A stretch of 64,000 bases of DNA from Rhodobacter capsulatus (GTDB lineage: Bacteria > Pseudomonadota > Alphaproteobacteria > Rhodobacterales > Rhodobacteraceae). The translations under genes and the position numbers were made by a program. The notes beneath the pieces were generated by a model. The model was not told where the DNA came from and made no database searches. It was given only the letters and a program-made list of their open reading frames with translations. Location: positions 417,731 to 481,730 of the forward strand of contig NZ_QKZO01000002.1 of the NCBI RefSeq assembly GCF_003254295.1, written 5' to 3'. This document shows, piece after piece, positions 17,491 through 25,927 of this stretch; position 1 is the first letter of the stretch, and each line of letters begins with the position of its first letter.

Positions 17491-18837
17491 ATGGAACGCG
17501 CGATGCCAAAGATGGCGAAGGAACTCGGCCCCCTCGACATAAAGAGGGCGGCTCACCCTGGCACCCACGAACGGAACATCTGGGTGCAGGTCGGCGGCGT
17601 GTCCGGTCTCATTTTGCAAGTCTCTCCGGGGAACGCGAAGTCTTGGTTGCTGCGCACGCTGATCGGCGGCAAGCGGCGGGCCGTTGGCTTGGGCGCCTAT
17701 CCCGAGGTCTCGTTGGCCGAGGCGCGCGACCGGGCGCGGCAGGCGAAGGCGAAGGTGCGGGACGGTATTGACCCGATCGAGGAACGGAAGGCGACCCGCG
17801 CCGCTCTGGCGGCGGCGCAGCGGCGCACATTGACCATGGCTGATGCGCTCGAAATGTGGATCGAGGCCAAGGGGGCGCAAATCGGAAACGAAAAGGCCAT
17901 CAAATACTTGCGCAGCACTTTTGAGACGTATGCCGCCGCCGAAGTCGGCAGGATCGCCGTCTCGGAGATCGAGACGCGCGACATTCTCCGGGTGTTGCAA
18001 CCGATCTGGCTGACGAAGACTGAAACTGCGCGAAAGCTGCGGATGCGATTTGAGGCGATCCTGAACTGGGCTGCCGTCGCGGGCCATCGCCCGCACGACG
18101 CCCCGAACCCGGCGCGGTGGAACGGCAATCTGGCCGAACTGCTGCCCCGCCCCGATGCGGTGGCCAAGGGCGCAAATCAACCGGCAATCGCACAGGCCGA
18201 TCTGCCCGCGTGGTGGGCCGCCCTCGCGAAGCGCGGTGGCATGGGGGCGGCGGCCCTTCGCTTCGCCTGCCTGTGCGCGAGCCGCAGCGGCGAGGTGCGG
18301 GGCGCACGATGGGAGGAAATCGACCTAGAAGCTGGGCTGTGGATCGTCCCCGCCGACAGAATGAAGATGAAACGCGAACACCGCGTGGCGCGGTCGCCCG
18401 ATGCGGTGGCCTTGCTCCGCGACCTGCCGCGTGCCGAGAGTGACCTAGTGTTTTGGGCACCGCGCGGCGGCGCCCTGTCCGACATGACCCTAAGCAAGGT
18501 AATGCGGGATATGCAAGCAGACGCCGAGCGCGCAGAGCAAAAGGCCGGTGAGCCGGTGGAGAAGGCCGGTTGGCGAGACCTCCGCACGGGCCGCCCTGCT
18601 GTGCCGCATGGGCTTCGCTCGTCGTTTCGAGACTGGGCCGCAGATCACGGCGTCGACCACACACTGGCCGAACTGGCTCTGGCCCATGATGTCGGTGACG
18701 CGACCGAACGGGCCTATCGTCGGACCGATCTTCTTGAGCGGCGGCGTCAGGTCATGTCTCAGTGGTCGGACTTTCTCCATGGGCGGGCTGCGGAAACCGT
18801 AGTGCCGTTCCCTGCCCCGCTGGCGGTGCGGTCATGA
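17491..18837 (+). CDS. P4-type tyrosine integrase (DUF4102 arm-binding domain)
   Basis: About 448 residues. The N-terminal ~90 residues match the DUF4102 arm-binding domain (KSWLLRTLIGGKRRAVGLGAYPEVSLAEAR region). A core-binding domain follows, then the catalytic domain with Arg in CASRSGEVRGARWEEID, the HGLRSSFRDWA box (H-x-x-R) and a terminal HDVGDATERAYRR with the Tyr. It inserts and excises the island at tRNA-Arg. The ATG at 17491 is very close to GGAG; the ATG at 17503 is an equally good start. The stop overlaps the next start by four bases. Confidence 0.92.
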   Translation: MERAMPKMAKELGPLDIKRAAHPGTHERNIWVQVGGVSGLILQVSPGNAKSWLLRTLIGGKRRAVGLGAYPEVSLAEARDRARQAKAKVRDGIDPIEERKATRAALAAAQRRTLTMADALEMWIEAKGAQIGNEKAIKYLRSTFETYAAAEVGRIAVSEIETRDILRVLQPIWLTKTETARKLRMRFEAILNWAAVAGHRPHDAPNPARWNGNLAELLPRPDAVAKGANQPAIAQADLPAWWAALAKRGGMGAAALRFACLCASRSGEVRGARWEEIDLEAGLWIVPADRMKMKREHRVARSPDAVALLRDLPRAESDLVFWAPRGGALSDMTLSKVMRDMQADAERAEQKAGEPVEKAGWRDLRTGRPAVPHGLRSSFRDWAADHGVDHTLAELALAHDVGDATERAYRRTDLLERRRQVMSQWSDFLHGRAAETVVPFPAPLAVRS

Positions 18838-19508
18838 CGGGCCTGCCACTCCAAGATCCCGCCCTGATCGCTGCGCTGATCGAGGCAGGAAAACGCACGG
18901 GGCGCGAACGGGCCGAAGCCCTTGCCCCCTTCTGGCTCCGCGTAGTTGCCGCAGATGACCGGCTGTCCCGGCTGCGCGATGACCCCGAGGCTCGCGGCCA
19001 GATCGAGGCCCTGCTTCTCCAACTGCGCGACGACGCCGAGGCGAACCCCTTTGTTCGCGAGTGGTCACGCCCCGAGGTGGAGGCGCTGGCGGCACGGGTG
19101 CTGGCCCTGCGCGAAGAACTCGCCGTTCTGGTCGATGACGCCCGCTCGCTGGGCAGGGCCGCCACGGGCGGGCCACTGGACGGATACACGGCGGCCATGG
19201 CGTTCGCGCTGATCGACCTCTTCGACCGCCCCGAACTGGCCGCCGCCGAAACCGCAGCCGAGGCGCTGCTGGCCGCGCCCGGCAAGGCTGGCGGCCCGGG
19301 CGATTACACGGCGAACACGCGCCCCCGGCCAATTGCCGTTTTCGGCGCTGCGCTTGTTCCGCTGTTCCGCCGCGCAGGCATCCCCCTCGGCGGAAACGCA
19401 AACAGGGACAAGGCTTTCGCGGCCTTTCTTGATATGGCGCACGACTTTGCAACAGGTGGCCCGATCCCCGGTCGGAACGCCCTTCTGGCAGATCTGCGCC
19501 GCCTGTGA
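18834..19508 (+). CDS. Hypothetical island protein, translationally coupled to the integrase
   Basis: 224 residues from the ATG that overlaps the integrase stop (ATGA). It is an Ala/Leu/Glu/Arg-rich helical protein without signal peptide or membrane segment, probably soluble. I recognise no domain. Coupling to the integrase suggests either a recombination accessory role or simple co-regulation. Confidence 0.7.
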   Translation: MTGLPLQDPALIAALIEAGKRTGRERAEALAPFWLRVVAADDRLSRLRDDPEARGQIEALLLQLRDDAEANPFVREWSRPEVEALAARVLALREELAVLVDDARSLGRAATGGPLDGYTAAMAFALIDLFDRPELAAAETAAEALLAAPGKAGGPGDYTANTRPRPIAVFGAALVPLFRRAGIPLGGNANRDKAFAAFLDMAHDFATGGPIPGRNALLADLRRL

Positions 19509-19610
19509 TTTTCGCAACTTCCCGGCCCATCGGGGGAGTTACCGAAAGGTTTTGAGAGCCATCGAAATATGTTGAAATTGGTTGGCACCCCAACAAAACG
19601 AGGTGCAACG

Positions 19611-19796
19611 ATGTTCCTTTCCGACAAACAAACCGGTGAACGCTATAGCGTCAGCCGCGTGACCGTCTGGCGGTGGCGCAAGGCGGACCCGACCTTCCCC
19701 GCCCCTGTTCAGTTGTCCCCGGGGTGCGTCCGGTGGCGCCTTTCCGACTTGGAAGCCTGGGAGGCCGCCAAGGCCGCCGCGACTTCCGCCGCGTGA
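19611..19796 (+). CDS. AlpA-like small helix-turn-helix regulator
   Basis: 61 residues from the ATG at 19611, preceded by GAGGTG at good spacing. The sequence YSVSRVTVWRWRKADPTFPAPV is the winged/MerR-like HTH of AlpA, with the later VRWRLSDLEAW typical of the family. AlpA proteins in P4-like satellites and islands act as excisionase or integrase activators. The direct repeats before the integrase are candidate targets. Confidence 0.8.
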   Translation: MFLSDKQTGERYSVSRVTVWRWRKADPTFPAPVQLSPGCVRWRLSDLEAWEAAKAAATSAA

Positions 19797-19954
19797 AAGC
19801 CGCCCCCCCCCAAATCTCCACCTTGCGCGGCAATCGGATCGGGCTATTATCTTCTCAAGCCGAAAGCCCACCCGGCCCGTGATTGACTGATTGGAGACAT
19901 AGCGGCGTCACCAGTCACCCGGCAATGCGCCGGGCATCACGAAAGGGGGCATCC

Positions 19955-20386
19955 ATGCCTTCATCGCAACGAAAAGGCCCCGAGAGCGCCCGCCAGCGCC
20001 CCGAGGCCATTCAACTCAAGATCACGGGAGAGGATACGGCGAAAGCCGTTCCTACACAAGCGGCAAGCCCGTTTGCGTGGTTGCAGGCGGTGGCGGAAGT
20101 CCACGGGGCGAGCCGCTTGACGCAGAGCGGCCTGAGGCCCGTCGATCTATACCTCGCCGTCTGGCTTGCGGGTCGCCTTGACCGCGTCACCATGACCGCC
20201 CGGGCCGGATCGGATGAATGGGCGGCGGCCTGCGGGGTTCATCCGCAAGGCGCCCGGGGCGCGATCAAGCGCCTGCGCGACGCCGGTCTGCTCCGCGTGG
20301 TTGGGCACGAAAAACACGAAGGGCCGGGGCGCCCTGCGAACATCTACGCCGCGACCGTGCCCGGCGCGGATGGGGGTGCGGAATGA
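19955..20386 (+). CDS. Winged-helix DNA-binding protein of the replication module
   Basis: 143 residues from the ATG at 19955, just after AAAGGGGG. The C-terminal ~80 residues look like a winged helix (SDEWAAACGVHPQGARGAIK then RLRDAGLLRVVGHEKHEGPGRP), as in phage replication or MarR-like proteins. The stop overlaps the next start (ATGA), so it is co-translated with the initiator-like gene. It could be an accessory replication or regulatory protein. I do not recognise a precise family. Confidence 0.65.
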   Translation: MPSSQRKGPESARQRPEAIQLKITGEDTAKAVPTQAASPFAWLQAVAEVHGASRLTQSGLRPVDLYLAVWLAGRLDRVTMTARAGSDEWAAACGVHPQGARGAIKRLRDAGLLRVVGHEKHEGPGRPANIYAATVPGADGGAE

Positions 20387-21591
20387 ACGCAACCGCAAAT
20401 CACCTCTCGAACCCGAGGGGCCGCGATCCTTTCGCAATCGCGAAAGAGCGATACGTTCTCGATGTCGTGCGCCACGCACAGGGAGAGGCGGCGACGAAAG
20501 TCGCCATCGCCCTAGCCCTCAGCATTGCAAGCCGGAAAGAGTTCGAGGCTTCTGGTGCTTTGCTGGCATGGCCATCCATGCGGACGATTTCCGAGGCGAC
20601 CGGGATTTTCAGGAGCCGGATCGAACGCGGCGTCAAGGCGCTTGAGGCTTCGGGGCATTTGACCGTCGAGCGGCCGGAAAAGCGCGGCGCGACGCATCAC
20701 AACCGCTACATCTTGCAGATCCCGTATGGCCGCACGGATGCGGCCAATCCAGATGACGCAATTGGCCGCACGACTGTAGCCAATTCAGCCGATGAAATTG
20801 GCCGTGCCGATGCGGCCAATCGGGAACAGGGAATTGGCCGCACAGCTGGGGCCAATATTGGCCGCACCGATGCGGACGCAATGGCCGCACCGGTAGGGCC
20901 AAACCTTACTGAGAACCCGCCTGACGGCGCGGGGGCGTCAACGCCCCCAGCGCCCGACACGCCGGAGGACGGCGCGGTTTGTGATGTAGAGGCTCAAGAT
21001 CAAGACGCGAATGCGGCCACAAGCGCGGGCGCGGTCGAACGCGCCCGCTTGACCAGCGGCGTTTCTTCCTTGGCAGATCGGGCGCGTGAGGCTCAAACGC
21101 TGATCCCCGTGACCGCCGTTGATTGTGGCGATGATCCTGCGGCGCTCCACTTCAAGGATGGGGTCGATGTTTCGCTCGATGAATTCGACCGGTTGCACGC
21201 GCAGGCGCGCGAGGCGCTGGCGCGGCAAGACGCGGCGCGGGCGCTTGGTGATGCGCTGGAACTTCTCGACAATGAGGCTGATGAACTCGCGCCCGAGGTA
21301 TTGAACGGGCTCGTTCAGAGTGACGCGGAAGCGCGCGCCGCAATCGCCGCCGCAGTAGTGGACGCCGTTGACGGCGCCGCCGAGGGGCGCGAGGGGCGGT
21401 GGAAGATGGTTGTTCGGGCCGTGCGGCGGGTGATCACCACCGAGTATTCGGGAGAACGCGGCATCGCTTGTGCCGACGCCGCCGAGGCGGTGTTGCGCGA
21501 GGCAACCCGACCGATTTTCCGTGAGCGTGACGCGGCCCGCAAGGCCGCGAAGGTCAAAGCCGAAGTCGTGGAGGAAAGCCAAAATGTCTGA
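20383..21591 (+). CDS. Replication-initiator-like protein with internal iterons
   Basis: 402 residues. The N-terminal ~120 residues hold a helix-turn-helix/winged-helix domain (KVAIALALSIASRKEF, WPSMRTISEATGIFRSRIER, LEASGHLTVERPEKRG) like the N-terminal DNA-binding domain of phage replication proteins. Residues ~116-175 are a repeated IGRTDAANxxxx linker produced by an iteron array in the DNA. The C-terminal part is acidic and helical. A DNA-binding N terminus plus iterons inside the gene mirrors lambda O and its origin. No helicase or primase motif is present, so host helicase recruitment is inferred. Confidence 0.68.
   Translation: MNATANHLSNPRGRDPFAIAKERYVLDVVRHAQGEAATKVAIALALSIASRKEFEASGALLAWPSMRTISEATGIFRSRIERGVKALEASGHLTVERPEKRGATHHNRYILQIPYGRTDAANPDDAIGRTTVANSADEIGRADAANREQGIGRTAGANIGRTDADAMAAPVGPNLTENPPDGAGASTPPAPDTPEDGAVCDVEAQDQDANAATSAGAVERARLTSGVSSLADRAREAQTLIPVTAVDCGDDPAALHFKDGVDVSLDEFDRLHAQAREALARQDAARALGDALELLDNEADELAPEVLNGLVQSDAEARAAIAAAVVDAVDGAAEGREGRWKMVVRAVRRVITTEYSGERGIACADAAEAVLREATRPIFRERDAARKAAKVKAEVVEESQNV
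20728..20902. repeat. Six-unit palindromic iteron array, candidate replication origin
   Basis: Units begin at 20728, 20764, 20800, 20836, 20860 and 20883: the first four are exactly 36 bp apart, the last two 24 and 23. The first unit contains a perfect 7-bp inverted repeat, GGCCGCA-4-TGCGGCC, followed by AAT; later units vary in the right arm. The array is inside the initiator-like gene. Confidence 0.72.
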
Positions 21592-22027
21592 ACTTGTCGT
21601 TCTCGACGTCACCGTCTCACGCATTTTGGGCGGCTTGAACGCCTATCTGACCGCAAAGCGCCTCGCGCGCTTCCTCGACGCTGGGGACCGCGACGGTGCG
21701 ACGGCGGAATGGCGCCGCCGCCGCGCCGAGGCCGAGCGGCAGATTTCCTCGAAGGTCGGGGTGCCCGAGCCGATCCGCGCCGAGGTGCTGCGCCGCTACT
21801 GCGGCGCCGTCCGGGAAGAGATCGTCAAGCTGCGCGGCAGCGCTGCAATAGGCATCGAGAACCGGACGAAATCCGACGATGGCCGCCCCGTCGCGAAAAT
21901 CCTCGCGTTTCCGACCCGGACCGATCCGTTGCCGGTCCCATCTTTTGCCGCGTGGAACGGCCCGACGAACGACCCGGACGAGTGGGCGCGCTGGTCGGCG
22001 CGCGAGATGTTTGGCGGTGACGCATGA
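21584..22027 (+). CDS. Hypothetical island protein
   Basis: 147 residues; the ATG lies inside the end of the initiator-like gene (8-base overlap) after GAGGAAAG. The first ~90 residues are Arg/Ala-rich helices (LNAYLTAKRLARFLDAGDRD). The C-terminal part is Pro/Trp-containing and less ordered. No family is recognised. Its stop overlaps the following start by four bases. Confidence 0.65.
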   Translation: MSELVVLDVTVSRILGGLNAYLTAKRLARFLDAGDRDGATAEWRRRRAEAERQISSKVGVPEPIRAEVLRRYCGAVREEIVKLRGSAAIGIENRTKSDDGRPVAKILAFPTRTDPLPVPSFAAWNGPTNDPDEWARWSAREMFGGDA

Positions 22028-22419
22028 GCGGCACGGCCCCTGAAACCCGCCGCCGGTTCGCGCGGGTGCGGGGCGTCGTGATTGAATTTCCGGTGGCGCC
22101 CCGCCCGAAAGTCGCCCAGGGCGAACCGGCGCCGCCCCTTTTGCCGCCCGGTGGGCCTACGTTCTATATAGCGAGCGAAGATCTGCCGCCGCCGCCGTCG
22201 CGGCCGTGGTATCGACGCCCGCCGCCGATCTGGCAAACCGATAGCCGTACGTTTTGCATGGATGATCCGGGGCGGTTGCGGTTTGCACCGATGGCCGACA
22301 CCGGCAGCGCATTCTTGGCACTTTGCGAGGACGGCGCAGCCTCGCCGAGACGCGAAAGCCGAGAGGCTGCAGCGCTTGCTTCGCAACTGGGTCGAACACG
22401 ACCAAGGACGGCGATATGA
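22024..22419 (+). CDS. Hypothetical proline-rich island protein
   Basis: 131 residues starting with an ATGA overlap on the preceding gene. Rich in Pro/Arg (LPPPPSRPWYRRPPPIWQTD), no recognisable domain. Its last ~50 codons overlap another frame (22262-22765) that reads more like a folded protein. The true end of this gene, or a frameshift joining the two, cannot be settled by eye. Confidence 0.5.
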   Translation: MSGTAPETRRRFARVRGVVIEFPVAPRPKVAQGEPAPPLLPPGGPTFYIASEDLPPPPSRPWYRRPPPIWQTDSRTFCMDDPGRLRFAPMADTGSAFLALCEDGAASPRRESREAAALASQLGRTRPRTAI

Positions 22420-22765
22420 CCTCGCTACCGCGCTGGGGCTGAAACGTTCGGGTAACTCGCTCCGGGATATCGACGCTCGCGCGGAAATTGCCGTGTATCT
22501 GGTCGCGGTTGCCAGAACTGCCCCGGTTTCGGCACTGCCGCCGCCGCAGGCGGCAGAGACCCTGCGCAGGGCGTTCGAGCGGTGGTGCGCGGCAGTCTGG
22601 CCACTCTACTCTGAACGCCCTACTGCCCCCACCATCGGTCAACCCGGCGAAAGTTTTTGGCGCATTTGCGCGTATCGCCTCGCCCGGCCGTTGCCGAACG
22701 AGGCTCGCATAGCCGCGTTAATCGCCGCGGATCGTCAGTCAGAAATTTCAACTTCCGACTGTTAA
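22262..22765 (+). CDS. Hypothetical helical island protein, start uncertain
   Basis: Up to 167 residues. From about residue 30 the sequence looks like a real soluble helical protein (AERLQRLLRNWVEHDQGRRY, then TLRRAFERWCAAVWPLYSER). The proposed ATG at 22262 has no good ribosome site, so it may instead be reached by coupling or frameshift from the overlapping 22024-22419 frame. No family recognised. Confidence 0.5.
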   Translation: MIRGGCGLHRWPTPAAHSWHFARTAQPRRDAKAERLQRLLRNWVEHDQGRRYDLATALGLKRSGNSLRDIDARAEIAVYLVAVARTAPVSALPPPQAAETLRRAFERWCAAVWPLYSERPTAPTIGQPGESFWRICAYRLARPLPNEARIAALIAADRQSEISTSDC

Positions 22766-22811
22766 GATCGAAGCGTCGGGGGCACCTTTCGATGAAGAAA
22801 AGGAGCCTCCG

Positions 22812-23315
22812 ATGACCCCCATCGAAAGAAAATATTCGGAACTTGGCGCGCAGTTGCATGGGCGGGCGCCGATCCCCACCAGCGTGCCCTTGCCGCCCCC
22901 GACGATCCCGAAACCGGCGGTTCCGACCGCGCAGATGACGGTTCAGGGCATCGACCTTGCCCCCGCCGCCCGCCTTGGCGCTCTGGCCGCAGTGCGTGAT
23001 CAGCACCGGGCGCGCGCCAGGATGGCCTCCGACAAAATGCACGCCATCCGCGAGCAAATTTCCGAGCGCGAACTGCGCATCAAGCTGGTCGCGGAACGTG
23101 CAACCCCCGGCTTCGAAATCGAAGTCGAAGCGCAAGTGGCTGTTTTGGAATCAGAAATTTCGCAGCTTCGCGCCGCGCAGATGACCGCGCAGGCCGAGGC
23201 GGCCGAGGCTGGCGAAGCCGCTGGCGAAGCCGACCGGCTGTTCAAGTCCGCCCTCAAATTCTGCGACGAACGCGGCATCACCGTTTCGGTTATTTTTGCT
23301 GGGGAGCGCCGCTGA
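22812..23315 (+). CDS. Coiled-coil hypothetical island protein
   Basis: 167 residues with a good ribosome site (AAAAGGAG). A Pro-rich N terminus (residues 18-40) precedes a long predicted coiled coil (about 50-140: AVRDQHRARARMASDKMHAI through heptad-rich Glu/Ala/Leu). The C terminus is short. Its stop shares one base with the next start. The function is unknown. Confidence 0.68.
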   Translation: MTPIERKYSELGAQLHGRAPIPTSVPLPPPTIPKPAVPTAQMTVQGIDLAPAARLGALAAVRDQHRARARMASDKMHAIREQISERELRIKLVAERATPGFEIEVEAQVAVLESEISQLRAAQMTAQAEAAEAGEAAGEADRLFKSALKFCDERGITVSVIFAGERR

Positions 23316-23836
23316 TGTTCGCGCAGAAGTCGAAAAAACCCATGTCTGTCAATGACCTGCTCGGCACTGTCGATGCGATGCGCGACCAGATCGCAGCCCT
23401 TCGCGAAGATCGCACCCAAGTCGAAAATGCGCCCCGCCCGCTGGCCGAGGTCATGGGCGACCTCGATGATCACCTCGACTTCCTATCGACGGCTTCCGTC
23501 GATGCGCCGGGGCTCCACGGCCTGCGGGCACGCGGTGTCCCCGTTGAACTGAAGGCATCTGCGCCGATCACGCTTGGCCTCTTGGTCGCCGTGGCGCGCG
23601 AACCCCTTCGCCGCATCCTCGAAGAGCAACTGGGCGACCTCGAAGCCGCCCGCCCGGGCATGGCCGAGGCCGACCGGCAAGCCCGGCTGGCCGAACTGGA
23701 TGGCCAGATCCTGCGGGCCGAGATGGCCGAAGAAGGCGCGATCCGCGGTCTGGAAGGTCTGGGCGTCAGCATTCAGCGGCGGGCTGACCTGAACCCGCTG
23801 GTCGCGCTGGCTGCCGATCAGGCCCTCGCGGGGTAA
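23315..23836 (+). CDS. Hypothetical island protein
   Basis: 173 residues; the start ATG overlaps the preceding stop by one base (TGATG). N-terminal helix (VNDLLGTVDAMRDQIAALRE), a middle segment with a hydrophobic patch (APITLGLLVAVAREPLRRIL) and an acidic helical C terminus. It pairs with the preceding coiled-coil gene in a two-gene unit. No domain recognised. Confidence 0.68.
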   Translation: MFAQKSKKPMSVNDLLGTVDAMRDQIAALREDRTQVENAPRPLAEVMGDLDDHLDFLSTASVDAPGLHGLRARGVPVELKASAPITLGLLVAVAREPLRRILEEQLGDLEAARPGMAEADRQARLAELDGQILRAEMAEEGAIRGLEGLGVSIQRRADLNPLVALAADQALAG

Positions 23837-24206
23837 CGGAATGCACGACATGGCGCCCGGTCTGGCCTCCTACCGACCCCGCTTTGTCGTGAAGACGTGC
23901 GCTGGGGTTGGCGCGCGCACGGCCCGGGTGCCCCTGCGCCCGGGCCATCACCCACACCGCCCACCGAAAGAGCCATCAGGAAGGCCGCGGGCGCACCTCT
24001 TGCGCGATGGCTATGCACCTAGAGGGCAAGGCGGGAGAGCCGCCCACGGCCCGCTGCGTGGCGCTGCTGGGCACCCCGCCCCCCCCTTAGGGACCGTATC
24101 CGGCCCCCCCGGCGCACGCGGCACTTCGGTGGCCCGGGTTTTCACCGATTTTCAGACCCCAGAATTTGCATTTTGGTTTGGTTTGCAACCACGAAATGAG
24201 GACGAA
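23837..24206. other. Gene-poor stretch inside the island
   Basis: About 370 bases without a convincing gene. A frame is open through it on the plus strand, but its translation is Arg/Pro/Gly-rich low-complexity sequence with no good ribosome site. The end is AT-richer (GAATTTGCATTTTGGTTTGG near 24160-24185) and may hold the promoter for the following genes. Confidence 0.4.
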
Positions 24207-24395
24207 ATGAACGAAAAACCCCAACAAAATAGGGCGATTGCCGAAAATCTGGACCCGCGCGCCCTTCGCGCCGCGCTGCAGGACAGGCAGGCGTCCCGTC
24301 CCGGTCTGGCCCAACTGCTCGACCGCGCCGCCGCGCAGATCCGGCCTGCCGGAGAGGCGCCGACCGGGAGTGAAGTGGATGATCGTGATGACTGA
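24207..24395 (+). CDS. Small hypothetical island protein
   Basis: 62 residues from the ATG at 24207, after ATGAGGACG. Helical, with repeated charged segments (NLDPRALRAALQDRQASRPG, LAQLLDRAAAQIRPAG). The stop overlaps the following gene. No family recognised. Confidence 0.5.
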   Translation: MNEKPQQNRAIAENLDPRALRAALQDRQASRPGLAQLLDRAAAQIRPAGEAPTGSEVDDRDD

Positions 24396-24621
24396 ATTGC
24401 ATGACTCCGCCCGGCAGTTCGTGGGTTTCGGCCATCCGCGCGAGGCGTTGAAGTTGTTAGCGACCGCGTCGCTGACAATTTCGAACGTGGCGCTGGTGCG
24501 CCAGTTTCTCGCGGCGTGGCCGCAATTTCAGTCGGTCAAACACGCCGTCACGTTCCGCGCCGTCGCCACTGCACGCACCGAGGCGGTAGAAGCCCTCACC
24601 GCCGCGCGCATCGAGAAATGA
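24379..24621 (+). CDS. Small hypothetical island protein
   Basis: 80 residues from the ATG at 24379, eight bases after GGGAG; an ATG at 24388 is an alternative. Sequence includes FVGFGHPREALKLLATASLT and a C-terminal helix. It overlaps the preceding small gene by 17 bases, in keeping with the packed layout here. Confidence 0.55.
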   Translation: MIVMTELHDSARQFVGFGHPREALKLLATASLTISNVALVRQFLAAWPQFQSVKHAVTFRAVATARTEAVEALTAARIEK

Positions 24622-24632
24622 AAGGACTAGAA

Positions 24633-25424
24633 ATGACCCCGGAAGCCATCAAGCAAGAAGCCGCGCGCCGTGCCATGAACGAACCTGGCCTTTCCGCGTC
24701 CCAAAGGAAGGCTTTCGCCGCCAAGGTGGAGGCCGATCTGCGCGCCGAGGCCGATGCCGCCGCGCAGGCGCAGTCCGCCGCCGCCGAGAAGGCCGAGGCC
24801 AGCGCCGAACGGGCGAGGGTGTCGGGCGTGATCCGTGTTGGTGCCGATCTTGGCCGCGCCCGGCAGGCCGCCCGTCTTGCGCTGACCACGGCACTTGACG
24901 CCTCTGGGGCGAAGGCGCTGCTCTCGACCCTGCCGACCGACATGCAGGCCACGCCAGAGGCGCTGGCGATCCCATCTGAAATCGGCAACTTCGGCACCGT
25001 CGCCACGCAGGTCGAGCGGCGCCGCATCGCCTCAATCCTTGGCCACGAGGCAGCCGGTGGCAGGTTCCAGACCGCCACCGCCCTTGCCTTTTCGACCGGC
25101 CTCGACGTGACGCAGGCCGTGGCCGCGCTGCTGGCCGTGCCACGGCAGGAAGCGCAGCACTACCAGAGCCTCGAACAGCGCAGCCGCGACGCGGGCGAAT
25201 TCGGCGCGGACCTTTCGGGTGGTGCGGGCCGGTCGCAGGGTGAACGCACCACGGCCATGTGGAGCAAAGCAGTCGCAGCCGCGAACGCCAGCATCGGCGC
25301 GGCCCCCGCGCCCGCCACCGACACGCCCCCCGCGAACCCGTTCATGAATGACGCGGAACGCGCCGCCCTGAGCGGCGCTGCCGGGCTGGCCGGTGCGGCG
25401 CTGGCCGATCTGGGGCGGGGGTGA
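24633..25424 (+). CDS. Protein resembling the C-terminal tail of phage prohead proteases
   Basis: 263 residues from the ATG at 24633 behind AAAGGA (an upstream ATG at 24618 overlaps the previous stop). An N-terminal coiled coil of Ala/Glu/Arg runs to about residue 65. The later part has RRRIASILGHEAAGGRFQTA then ALAFSTGLDVTQAVAALLAV, a pattern I associate with the scaffold-like tail of ClpP/S49-type prohead proteases (IL..A.GR..hLAF.T.ms...A...L...P). The protease domain itself is missing. It may act as a scaffold or capsid-size factor, or be a remnant. Confidence 0.55.
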   Translation: MTPEAIKQEAARRAMNEPGLSASQRKAFAAKVEADLRAEADAAAQAQSAAAEKAEASAERARVSGVIRVGADLGRARQAARLALTTALDASGAKALLSTLPTDMQATPEALAIPSEIGNFGTVATQVERRRIASILGHEAAGGRFQTATALAFSTGLDVTQAVAALLAVPRQEAQHYQSLEQRSRDAGEFGADLSGGAGRSQGERTTAMWSKAVAAANASIGAAPAPATDTPPANPFMNDAERAALSGAAGLAGAALADLGRG

Positions 25425-25927
25425 TCATGGCCGCGCCCGCCGATTTGCCGCCCGATGCGATCACCACCGAGGCCGCTGCGCGTCTGCTCGGCCTCGGGCA
25501 AGAACGGGTGCGGCAACTCACCAAAGCCGGGTATGTGCCGCGCATCGCACGTGGCCACACGACCATCGGGGGGGCCATTCAAGGCTATATCCGTTTTCTG
25601 AAATCCGAGGCCCGGAAAACCCCAGCCTCAACCGCCGCCAGCCGGTCGCACGATGCAAAGGCGGCGCTGATCGCCGCCTCGACGGCCCGGAGAAAGGCCG
25701 AAATGATCGACCTGAGTGAAGCCGAGGCAGTCGTCACCCGGATCGCCCGCACCTCCTGCACCCGCCTGCGCCGCGTTCCGGTTGGGGCCAAGCTGACCGG
25801 CCAGACGAGAACCACCCTCGCCACCGAGATCGCCGAAGCGGTCAAGGCTATCGAAGCTGCCCGCGACCGTGCGCTGGCGGCGCTGACGACCGGCGATCTT
25901 CGTGACCTCGGGGGTGGCGATGACTGA
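25421..25927 (+). CDS. Nu1-like phage terminase small subunit relative (copy 1)
   Basis: About 166-168 residues. The GTG at 25421 overlaps the preceding stop (GTGA); an ATG at 25427 is also possible. The N-terminal HTH (TEAAARLLGLGQERVRQLTK AGYVPR) is followed by a long helix with ASTARRKAEMIDLSEAEAV and a C-terminal helical segment. This is the layout of lambda Nu1/TerS-type DNA-packaging proteins. A related gene lies at 26408-26854. No large terminase is present, so in a satellite this would redirect a helper's packaging motor. Confidence 0.68.
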   Translation: MIMAAPADLPPDAITTEAAARLLGLGQERVRQLTKAGYVPRIARGHTTIGGAIQGYIRFLKSEARKTPASTAASRSHDAKAALIAASTARRKAEMIDLSEAEAVVTRIARTSCTRLRRVPVGAKLTGQTRTTLATEIAEAVKAIEAARDRALAALTTGDLRDLGGGDD

